In this document: in pieces, positions 54,301-64,000 of the stretch
How positions within the stretch are numbered: the stretch's first letter is position 1
How the letters are laid out: every line of letters starts with the position of its first letter
Source: Hydractinia symbiolongicarpus
Lineage: Eukaryota > Cnidaria > Hydrozoa > Anthoathecata > Hydractiniidae
DNA length: 64,000 bases
Assembly (NCBI RefSeq): GCF_029227915.1
Contig: NC_079882.1
Coordinates: forward strand, 21,023,001 to 21,087,000
Direction of reading: 5' to 3'
Notes under the pieces: model-generated
What the model was told of the DNA's origin: nothing
Databases searched by the model: none
Seen by the model: the letters and a program-made list of their open reading frames with translations, nothing else
Program-made: the position numbers and the translations under genes

Positions 54301-55505
54301 CGATGTCCTTTTTACATAATGAATTTGTGGCGTAATTATTTATTTTTTCGTCCCAAGACACTGTGACATCATATAGTGTTGTTTCGTACCCAACTTTTAC
54401 TTTTTTTTGTAAACATTTAGTCAACCTGGTTTTAAAGATTTCTTACCATTCGTAACACAGGTAGGGTCACAAAATCTTGGGGGGAGGGGGTGTAGGGTTG
54501 TAGGACACTTATCATAAGAAAATCTTTTCGATAACAAAAAAATAAATTTTCTAAATTTTGGGTAGTCTACTGTCTTATCAACTGGCTTTTTTAAACAAAC
54601 GTTGGCTGTGTAAAACTGTAAAAAAATTTAAATTGTTTTTTTTAATGTTTTTTTTTTCTATCCTTGTCTTTCAGTTTGTTTATTATGTATTACGTACGTT
54701 TAATCAATTGACATTTCATACAATAAAGCATTATGACTCATAATTTTCGGAAACCACAGAGCTCTGAACTGCATTTCTACATCTTTCAACACAATAGCCT
54801 GTGATTGTGAACGAAATCCCAATGAGCTATGTTTAATTGGGAGAAGGTCTTACCAAATTAATCGTGTCTCTAATCAGTTTAACGGACGATTACGATAACA
54901 TGTTAATGCAGGCTTAATGACTTTAGGCTGGTGTTAACGACATCACAAAATATATTTTCAACTCTGACAATTTTAGGTTCAATTTCCTTGCCATTGTATT
55001 TTAACCTTTTTGTTCTTTTATTTACTTAGAATCACGTAAGATATGTCAGGTATTCTAAACATATATAGCAGCACACCATTTAAGCCAGCATGTAGCCAAA
55101 TCAGTATCTAGACTACGTCATATACTTCTTTAAAATTACTGGTCGACTTTCCCTTTTGTAGAAATCTTAACCGGCAATTAAATGGACGCCATGCAAATGT
55201 TCGGAAGTTTCGCTTTCAACTTTGTATATTTTCACATAAAACATAAGTCAAATTTTTTTTTCTTTTATCTTTTTTCGTTTATTACAATCCTACTACATAA
55301 ATTACTTTCTATTCAACAACTTTATACAGAAAATATACAACTATGGATTGGTGTAAAATATGCACCAATAATAAAGGATTAGCAAGAAAAGAAAAAGTAA
55401 GAAAGGAAACTTAATTAATAAAGATTGAAGATTTCGCCTCGATTTTCTTGTCTTGATAATCCAAGAAATTAAGCCTATATTACTTTATTTTATAATAAAT
55501 TTTAA
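51303..55505. other. Intergenic or intronic, one MITE
   Basis: No coding exon is supported. The pogo-like MITE at 53063-53420 is the only defined feature. Short GA-rich (52790-52810) and G-rich (54478-54492) runs are present. Confidence 0.4.
53063..53420. mobile_element. Pogo-like MITE
   Basis: CTGTAAAATGCCTTAATCAAGCG at the left pairs inversely with CGCTTAATTACAGTATTTTACGG at the right. TGCGCTTAT words are repeated inside both ends. A TA precedes the left end. It is non-coding. Confidence 0.7.
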
Positions 55506-56794
55506 CTAAGTGCTAATTCTGCTGTCGTCACTATCACATACAGACGACGTTGAAGAACGGCGTCGTACTATTTCTATCATAAATGACGTGTCTTTTGCTG
55601 GTTTTGGTTTGCGATAGAAACTTCGAGTTTGCTGTTTATTGCGAAGTCCGATACACCATCTTTTGTGTAAATACATCGCCGAATAATAAACATTGAAAAA
55701 GTTCTCGGTTAGTGTTTCTTCGAATATACATTCCGCGCTATCCACATCCTAAAGGAAAATTAAAAAATAAATTTAAAAAAAGTATGAATGTTTTTCCAAC
55801 ATTCCAGTATCGATATGTCAGTTCTTTTTCTAAGTATAAGATATTTTCTTACCGTTCCCCTCATTTGACCTTGATCATCTATCATTAAAAACAATTCAGC
55901 CTCGACTCCCCAAACTTTGACCAGATCAGCACCAACTGGGATCACATCAATTTCAACTAGAAAGTAAAATATGCTTTTTAAAATCTTTAGGCTTTCGCTT
56001 GTTATTTTTGGGAGGTTGGGGAACAATCTCTAGAGACAACGTGACAAGATCATCGAAGTAGATGGGCAACACAAAGTTGTTATTGATCAAATTGTTTCTA
56101 TAGGCCTACACCGTGTTTCCTGATGTCTGCAATTAATGTTTCCGACCTGAAATCGTAAACTCATGCCGCCTTTCCATAATTATTATCAATATCCCTCGTT
56201 TGGTCGAAAATAGACCGCAGTCTAAAAAAGTTGTGATTTTTGTGGACAAGGAACACAAAAACAACTAGATAATCATAATAAATCTAGTAAAGGAAAAGTT
56301 TGAAAAAATTATTTTTAATTGTGGTGTAAACAAAATTTGTTTTTATGATTCATCAATATTTTGACTTTGTCATCACATAACAAACATAAAACGACACTCT
56401 AATGACGTCGAAAAGACGAAAATAGCTTACTGTACGGACTACTTGAATCCTTTACTCCCATGATTTGTCCGTTGGGCATTATAGCTAAATAATATCCCGA
56501 CTGACTTTTAAATCTCCTTCTCCGAGCTGTTTTCGAATGTTTCATACAGTGACAGGTCGATGGATCTACCTCTGTTTTCGTTTCACTTGACGAATGTCTT
56601 TTACTGCGGCAACCGCCAGTTCTTTCGTTTAACATGAAAACTTTCCAAAATCCATCCGTGTAGTTTTCCATACTTGGTTGAAGAAGATTTGTATTGGTTG
56701 AATTGTTCCATTCATGGCACTGATCTATCAAGTCGTACATTGTAGCCGGCGCTGATCGCCTAAATGGTAGCAAGTTCGATACAGCTGATTTCAT
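55506..56794 (-). CDS. Fibroblast growth factor family protein, 3 exons, 236 aa
   Basis: Exons are 56794-56431, 55956-55853 and 55748-55506, with matching phases (1 and 0). The beta-trefoil core is recognisable: SGYYLAIMPNGQIMGVKDSS, then EIDVIPVGADLVKVWGVEAE with LFLMIDDQGQMRGT, then AECIFEETLTENFFNVYYSA followed by MYLHKRWCIGL. These follow the FGF pattern (GYYLxI..G.V.G..., I.PVG...GV.....L.M...G...G, EC.F.E...EN.YN.Y.S..Y...RW). The intron positions after the GxKD block and after the G-x-x-G strand are also FGF-like. FGFs signal through receptor tyrosine kinases. The start ATG has an in-frame TAA about a dozen bases upstream and no hydrophobic signal peptide follows, so this is either a non-classically exported or intracellular type, or a secretory first exon is spliced into an internal acceptor. 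The basic, Ser-rich C-terminus resembles that class. Confidence 0.9.
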
Positions 56795-59384
56795 GTTTAA
56801 AAAATTTTATTTTTTTGTCTCTGTTAATAATTAAAATCTCACAGCAATCCCCTTTTACTTTTTTTAAAGATTTAAGTCCTTCAATCAAATGTGTAACGTA
56901 CTCCTCCAAGTAACAACGAAACTGTTGATTGAAATTTCTAACAACTATTTTTTAATGTATTCTTAACGAACAAAAGACGTCGTTAATTCAAACAGTCATT
57001 AATTTTGACACACCACAAAATTGGGTAATTGAGAAAGTTAATAAACCCATGGTTGTTAACCTCAATTGTACTTGATTAACCAACACTTGATGAAAGCGTG
57101 ACTTAGAAATTTATACGGTGTGCTTGTATGAATTGGCGGCTATATTTGCGTTTACACACGCTAATACTTGCTCAATAAAAACGTGACATCGACAGCTGAG
57201 ATCACATTTTATCCATTTTATTTAAATTTAGCAATTTTACGAAATTTAGCGGAGTCCCTGGTGCAGGGATATATTTTGTAACTTTCATTTTTCTTTATGT
57301 ATAAGCTTTTGTAGTAGATAAAATTTCGCGCAATCATCACAGAAGGCTAAGTGATTTTAGTTTCATTTTTACTTTTAGACTTCCAAAGTGGTTACCCTGG
57401 CAACTAGATTATTATCATTATGGTGCCAAGTAGTTACAATACGTCGTATTCGTATTAAAGCGTCAATCAAATGATAATGGATCTTTATAACGCTCATGAA
57501 AATACGATTAAAAGCTTTGAATGCTTTGCTCTGTTATCAATTCTTTTCCAATCACTAATCACTGCTTAATTATTAGACACCGTGAAAATATGTCTTACTC
57601 AAGGTTTTTTATGATGCATTTGTCCAAAAACAATTTATTTACTGAGTATTTACATTGTCTGGTTTCTAATTCGTTTACGTAGAATCTACTTTGTTTTTCC
57701 TTATTTATGTTTTTATTCATTTATTTATTTATTTATTCGTTATTATTTTATTTTTTTACTTTCTCGTTTTCTACTATTTTCGTGTCATGAAAAATAATTT
57801 TTTTATCGCTTAAAACACACAAAACTTTCAACATTATAGCGAGATATTATTCAAGACAAAACACGTTTAGAAACTGTCTGCTCCGTGTTTGTTTAGTAAA
57901 AAATTGTTGGCAAATCCTCTACGATGAAGTGCACTTGTATATTTAAACACAAAGATATGTTGCAAAAGTATTGCCGTATTTACCAAGAATGATAAAAAAA
58001 AATCGACGAATAAGGCGGATATTTTAAAAAAAATTAAAAAAAAAGCTTCCAAGACTTTACCACTAACTTTATAACCAATGTTTCGCAGGAACGCGAGCTT
58101 CGTGCCTTGCTGAGAAACAACTTGATCAAATTATCCGCTATATTTTTAATGTTATTCCAAAAACGTTTAGGCGAATCTCTTAGCTTTAGAAGAAAAATAT
58201 TATATATTGTAACAGGTCGCGTCATGACAAAAATGTGAACATGTGTTGTAGATAAAAAAGTTGAAGAGCTAAGGTCATAGTTTAAGAAAACGATATTAAA
58301 AACATAACGGTACCACGAAACACGATTACATCCACTTACCCGAAAAAGCATGTTTTTGGACGGTTTTTCCACATTTTCTTGATTGTATTTCAAACGAGTA
58401 AAACTTGTAAAAAATTTCCTCCAGTCCTTCTGTCTCTGTTACGTGAAGTGATATCTTATTGAAGTAAACGAATTACGATATGTGAATCCGATACGGTTAA
58501 TTAACGACGATAATTATCTTGCTAATAATACACAAAACACTTCAATAAATATCTTTTTAAACGTCTTTAAAAATGAATAAATAAAAAGGATGACTTCACC
58601 ATTCTGTAGACAACAGAGAGTAAGCCAGAATGAAAAAATATCGTTTTTTATCTTTCATAAACCTCTTTATGACGTCACATGTTTTGAATTACAACATGTG
58701 GACAAACAGAGGTATGGAGTACTTATTTGAAATAAAGATATAAAGAAACAAACTGAACTGTCATTTTTTATACCTCAATAAATAACAAGGTTCCGTTGGA
58801 ATTTAGTTGGTATGAGTGGTGTTCTTATAACAATACACGATTAAACAAATTGTCCGAAGGTATTCGTTTGTTACAAGACTCTCTTTTGATGTTTTGTTAT
58901 TTATTGGAAGTGTGCTTCACCTAGTCATCTCAGACATACTGTATGGAAATCAATTTTTCATGATTGTTTCCAGATCATCTTACATTTAATGAGAAGTTTT
59001 AACACTAATATGACATATTCAAAAAGTGGGGAGAAATTTTCACACATTCTTAACACTTTAATTTGACACCCATCCCGCCCATTTTATTTTGCCCAACATA
59101 TGAGGTTAACGTTTATTATACAGGTTATATGAAATCACTATCTATACTTTTAGTTCACAGGCGAGTGCGAAAAATTGATAGTTCGTGCCAGGCGCTTTTT
59201 ATATCACAAATTAATTTTAATTACTAAAAGCGAAATTTTATCTCAAAAGTCGCTGAGAAGTTGCCAATCGAAACATTCATACAAGACTTCAGTTTTATTA
59301 TTATTTCGAACATTTATTCAGGTTAGCCACGGCAGTGTTGGAAACACTGTTATTAATGTGAGTCCTGTGTTCTGAATGTATACA
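56795..59384. other. 5' flank of the FGF gene, nothing recognised
   Basis: AT-rich sequence with a TTTA microsatellite at 57710-57745. Minus-strand frames at 57867-58393 have no splice or homology support. Confidence 0.4.
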
Positions 59385-59530
59385 CAGGGTATGCATCGGC
59401 ATTGCTTACCCAATTTTCTCTCACATGTCATGGGTTGACTGTAGCTGTAGTAAAGACACTTGCTACACATGCCCGCGCTGTGGACCTTGTGATTACGAAG
59501 CGAACTCCATTACCACTAGCCCACACGCCA
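59385..59530 (-). mobile_element. tRNA-derived SINE-like repeat
   Basis: On the minus strand a GTGGGCTAGTGGT word resembles an RNA polymerase III A box. It is followed by a segment like a tRNA anticodon arm (TTCGCTTCGTAATCACAAGG) and a poor B-box position (GGTCCACAGCGC). The 3' part shares CATGTGAG...AAATTGGG with 39541-39690. It is a diverged copy. Confidence 0.5.
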
Positions 59531-62500
59531 ATTGGTAATTAGTAACTAGGAAGAAAGAGGTTTCTTTTAAAGAGCTGTTGTGTAGGTTTATCCTTTGGTT
59601 GTCTAACTTTTCGAATTTTCAGCCTAGCCTGCTTAAGTTTTACCCACATCTTAAAACCTGGGTGTGGCTACTAAAGTGATGAATGAATTAAATTCCACTT
59701 TTCTCTTAATGTCATAAATACTTTTACTATCATCTTGTTCATAATGAAATTTTATCTCTACTATCTGTACTGTTGTTTTCTTTAAACAAGCGTGTGTCTC
59801 GAATAACACTTCTATTTCATTTCAAGATCGTGAAAAAAGGGACTCTCTCTCAATGTCACAAAAAGAAAAACACACTAATTGACTTTTTTCTTTCTTTCTG
59901 ATATCGGGTTTACTGACTTATCTAATAAGTTGTATTGTATTTTGAGTTATTTTTACGCTATATTTTCTTAGAGTTTTTTTTCTTTCACTTTTTTATTTCC
60001 TCTTTACAGACGAGTGTCTGTATAGCAACTCATTACGGCATTTCCATGACAAACTCGTACTCATTTTTACGATGTTTGAAGATTTCTTTTTAGAAGGTCC
60101 TAGATAATGCATTGATTCAGTCATTTTTTTAAATATTTCGCGGAATTACTTTTCGCGAACATGACCATTTTAAGATTTCCAGGAAATAATTACTTTCGAC
60201 AATGTAGCTACTAGTACTATTTCGGTTTTTCTTCAGATGTAATTTTTTGACATAAGATCCTGAATAAATGGATTGAACCAATGTTATAGAATTCAGTTTC
60301 ATTTTCTTTTTCCAAAGTTTAACAAAAACACAACTTGTTGGAAAAAGGTATAATGAGGTAACCACAGAAATAAACTGGCTTTTGAAAAAATGTTTCAAAA
60401 ATCTTTTCTGGGGGGGGGGGGGGGGGGGTGGGTAGACTAGGCTTGCATAGACCTTCGTGAACAGGGTAAAATTCGCGAAAGTTAATCTTTGGGTGGGCAA
60501 ATATTAATTCTTTATTTCAAATGGAGCAAGATTTACCTGCTTAGATTATTACAGTGTATTCTGAATGTAAAATTAAGAACTGAAACCTTGTTTACTGCCA
60601 TTCACAACGTAAACCACACACAATTCTTATTCACAAAATAAACAGAAATATACATTGATATTCTCATCTCGTTTTTAAAAATCTAAATAGTCATATATTT
60701 TTGATTACGTTTCTAATTTCATATTTCGAAGGATATTTCATCTATTTTTTTGGCTGTAATAACGTGTTGGTCTTTTTTAATTTCATTCCTTGTATGCTTG
60801 ATATATATTTGATACAATTTTATTACTACGCTCTAAATATATAGTTTAATAGCGTGAAATCTGCAAAAACCGCAAAAGAATTTAAGCAATTATGAAAATC
60901 TAAAATAAAATTCAACGGTTAATTTAGCACCCTTGGGCGTTAATTGAAATTAATAGCAAAGGGTGTAAACAACTTAGACTATCTTAAGTACCGTAGCCCT
61001 CCCCCGGGGCGTTTATTTGTCACATGATTTTAAAGATGGAACATTATAAGGGGTGGGCTTAGTAAATTGGCAACTCACAAAACAATAACAAATTGCAATG
61101 GTTTAGAATATTGGAGATAAATTAAAACAAATATAAAATACAAAGGGAAAATTTCTCCCTTAGAAATAAATTACCATCAGGTTTTAGGAACATTTAATTT
61201 TAAAAATATTACCGAAGGTATCAGGTAGTAGCCAGAGACCTAGCATAATTTTTTTTTACCATGAAAAAATCAAAAAAGCAAAAATGAGAAAATTATGCTG
61301 AGTCGCAAACGTATTTTCTGCGGTCAGAAAAAGTTGTTGTGATTATGCGAAAGTACTATAACATAAAGAAAAAAAAATGCTCGAAATATAAGAACAAAAT
61401 AAGAACAATTGAAGTCTTGGTATGTTAGAAAATAAGAACAGCTTAAGCTGAAGCTAAATTTTCTGCTTCTTATAAAAAAGTGAAAGGGTAAGTAAAATAA
61501 AGCAAAAAAATTAAATACCTTAGAATTTTAAACTTTTTTATGAACTCAATCATGACTCCACTACGGACAACTCTTCGTGAAGACTTCATAGAAATTTCCA
61601 CACCACCTTCCTTATGGTTTCACGTAACCGGAACACGTGGTGATTAGATTTGTCTAATGAACAAGAAGAACAATAAGAAAAAACAGAATATTTCAATCTA
61701 CACTTTTTACCGCGTGTTAAAAGGAATTACTGAGCTTCTGCTCTATAAAAAACATATGTTGCGCTAAGAGACTATTTTTTGATTTTTTTTATATATTTTT
61801 TTGATAGATAAAGTTAATTAATTCTTTGCTGTACTCATTAACACCAAAATGAATTTATAGTTTACTAAGACACAAATAAATTTTGTAACAGCTTTCCAAC
61901 TTTCTGTATTTCCCATCCGACTTCTTTTTCAAGCGCAAAAAATGTATTAATATCGCTTATTTTTATAATATCCAAATTCTAACCAGGCTGGTCATTATTT
62001 TTATTTCTTTGTTCTTTTAAACAACATATCTATTGTTTTTAACTCAACATCCCAGCCTGATATTCTTATAAAGCATGTTCTTATAAAAGAAAAAGCGTGA
62101 AGTACTTAAAAAAATATTAATTGACTTTAAAATTGACTTTAATTTTAAATTATTAAAATGGCAGGATAAAGTATGACATCAATATGGGTCAAAGTTGTTG
62201 GGATTAAAAACAAAACTTTTTTAACCTTCGTCATAACAACGTCATGAAAGCAGAAGACTCGGAAATTCACTCATATTTTTAATGAATCGGAGATTCATTG
62301 TCTTTTTAATTGCTAGTGCCAATCGTCAGCACTCGTCATTCTTGGTGACATATTCTTGCACTCATCGGCATTTTCTACGATGCTTCAATACATTTTTTCA
62401 GTTTAGCCTCCTTGGCTCATACACCATTGGGAATTATAGTTTTCTAGTCAGCAAGAGTTTTATTCTTGTAACCATACTTCTTGGTTTGAGATTTATGGTT

Positions 62501-64000
62501 CTTAGAAAATCGATATTTTGGTCCTTAAATAGGTCTTCAAAATGATTATGCCGTCAATTTGCTTCAGATGTTTTATGATCGAGCCTGAGTAATATTCCTG
62601 GGATATTATTTTTAGAATAATATGACAAAATTATAGGAGTTAATACTACATATTTTATTCCTACTTTTTATTGCCAAGAACTTACTTAAGAACAAGTTTA
62701 GCCTTTCCAAAAGTTCAGTGTTCTTATAAAAGCATAAAACAATATAGAATTAGTAATTTCCCTGCCAGTATCTCATAAATGCATAATTGCCCTCATAAAT
62801 ATAAAGATAAGCATCATAACACATCAAAATGTGTAGGAGCTCAGATTATATCATTGGTTTGACGTGTTACTGACGTTTTTTCAACGTCGAGTAAATAAAC
62901 ATCGCCGTTTTTTATTGACGACTTTGTCGTGTGTAGTTCGCATTTACATGGCAGGAACTCTAATTCTTGGCTGAAGTTTTTGAATTAGCAGACGACTCTC
63001 AATTAGTGGATTAATTTGAATGTCCATTCCTATGACGCTAACTTCAATCTTCTTCAAAACTTGACATTCAAAGTGTCCACCTGAAGCTTAAACATGGCAA
63101 CTTTAATAAGCGTGACGTCATTGCTAATATGTTTGCTATTTATAGCAACATTACCATTGTTGAATTATATCAATTACGTCAGGATTATTAACAAAGTTGT
63201 GATCGTCTTTTAACTTTTTATATCCATGTCGCTACACATTTTTCGTTTTCTTATATGAACCCGAGCTGCGAGAACGGTTATTATACGTTCCTAACTTTTT
63301 TGAAAAGCCTATAAAGATTCCTATACTTTAGAGATAGCAAAATAAGTGACCTGTTAAGTGACCGCTAACCGGCTTGTGTGGCAGGCAAGCAAGTTAAAGT
63401 AATACTATACGTATCTCTGGCGGTAATGCAACATAGTTACAGTCGGAGGAGAGGAAGAGCCAACCGTAAGGATGGAATCCCAAGGACGTTAAAACTTCCC
63501 GTTACTTACTTACTTACTTTTACTTGCTTACCTGTTAAAAATCGTCAAAAGGCTACGGTAGAAATTGCTCCAAAATTCCGAGACCGACTCATGTTCTTTA
63601 CATAAAACAATTTTTCTCGGGAGTAATTGTTCTTGTCTTAAAGAGTTAGATTCTTCAATATGTGGCACGCTTTCTTTTGTTATTCGTGACACATGATTAT
63701 TATCAAACATTCAAGTAATCGTAAGTGAAAAGTCATTCGTTTGAACGCGTACGTACGTACTCTTCTATTTATCGCTTTTTGAGTGCTTTATCAATATAGA
63801 TCTCGTCATCTAGAAATCCTTTAATCTAGAAAATGTTTGTTCGTCTTTAAATTTTCTTTTTTCGAATATTTTCGATGTGAATATGAGTTATCATCTCCAA
63901 TATTACAAAATTATTTTAAGAAAATTATTCTAAGAGCTCGTTTTGTTATTTTTAAAAATAAAAAAAATATTGCATCATTGTGGGTTCGTGTGGCGAAGAT
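59531..64000. other. Intergenic, no gene recognised
   Basis: AT-rich, non-coding as far as I can see. There is a long poly-G run at 60411-60428, a partial pogo-like repeat near 60990-61065 (CCCCCGGGGCGTTTATTTG), and a SINE-like block at 63365-63540. The open frame at 62282-62545 has no supporting motif. Confidence 0.4.
63365..63540 (+). mobile_element. SINE-like repeat with (CTTA)n tail
   Basis: A GC-richer block with AAGAGCCAACCGTAAGGATG and GGACGTTAAAACTTCCCG is followed by a run of TTACTTACTTAC. The tail and composition resemble a SINE 3' end. Its head could not be defined. Confidence 0.4.

Noticed and set aside
62282-62545. 87-codon open frame
   Set aside because: No motif, no splice context, and low-complexity codon content typical of background.

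Overview
This window is AT-rich animal nuclear DNA. Genes are split by short GT-AG introns, some exons are very small, and the spaces between genes are full of decayed transposons. There are no operons, Shine-Dalgarno sites or prokaryotic genes. The mix of conserved metazoan genes (cereblon, tryptophan 2,3-dioxygenase, ZFAND4, FGF, GT10 fucosyltransferase) and repeat types (Penelope-like, Gypsy, Harbinger, short hairpin MITEs) fits a cnidarian, probably a hydrozoan. That placement is inference; no species is claimed. I built the gene models by joining exons at visible splice sites and checking that frame and phase close. All six complete models have coding lengths divisible by three.

Layout. 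Positions 778-2494 (+) hold the last three exons of cereblon. Positions 5760-7757 (+) hold a three-exon secreted protein of about 604 aa made mostly of tandem peptide repeats. It lies between two direct, decayed copies of one Penelope-like retroelement (3900-4990 and 8895-11170). A putative TATA box and untranslated leader (13726-13805) precede a nine-exon orphan secreted protein of 230 aa (15522-17940, +). Convergent to it, a complete 15-exon tryptophan 2,3-dioxygenase gene (382 aa) occupies 26114-19533 on the minus strand. A single-exon 805-aa alpha-1,3-fucosyltransferase with an unusual repetitive basic stem is at 31797-34214 (-). A Gypsy relic carrying a Harbinger-type insertion covers about 36200-38280. 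ZFAND4 (12 exons, 583 aa, +) runs 43556-49110 and carries a 1.07-kb DNA element in its third intron. Two possible 3'-terminal exons of unknown minus-strand genes lie at 49211-49422 and 51186-51302. A three-exon FGF-family gene (236 aa, -) is at 55506-56794. From 56795 to the end I see only repeats and unassigned sequence.

The genes are unrelated in function, so this is ordinary animal gene order and not a cluster. TDO degrades tryptophan to N-formylkynurenine, cereblon is an E3 ligase substrate receptor, the FGF is a signalling ligand candidate, and the fucosyltransferase works in the Golgi. The two orphan secreted proteins are the strongest candidates for undescribed lineage-specific biology. 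A recurrent MITE family with termini like CCTCGTYCCCAGGG is scattered through the whole window.
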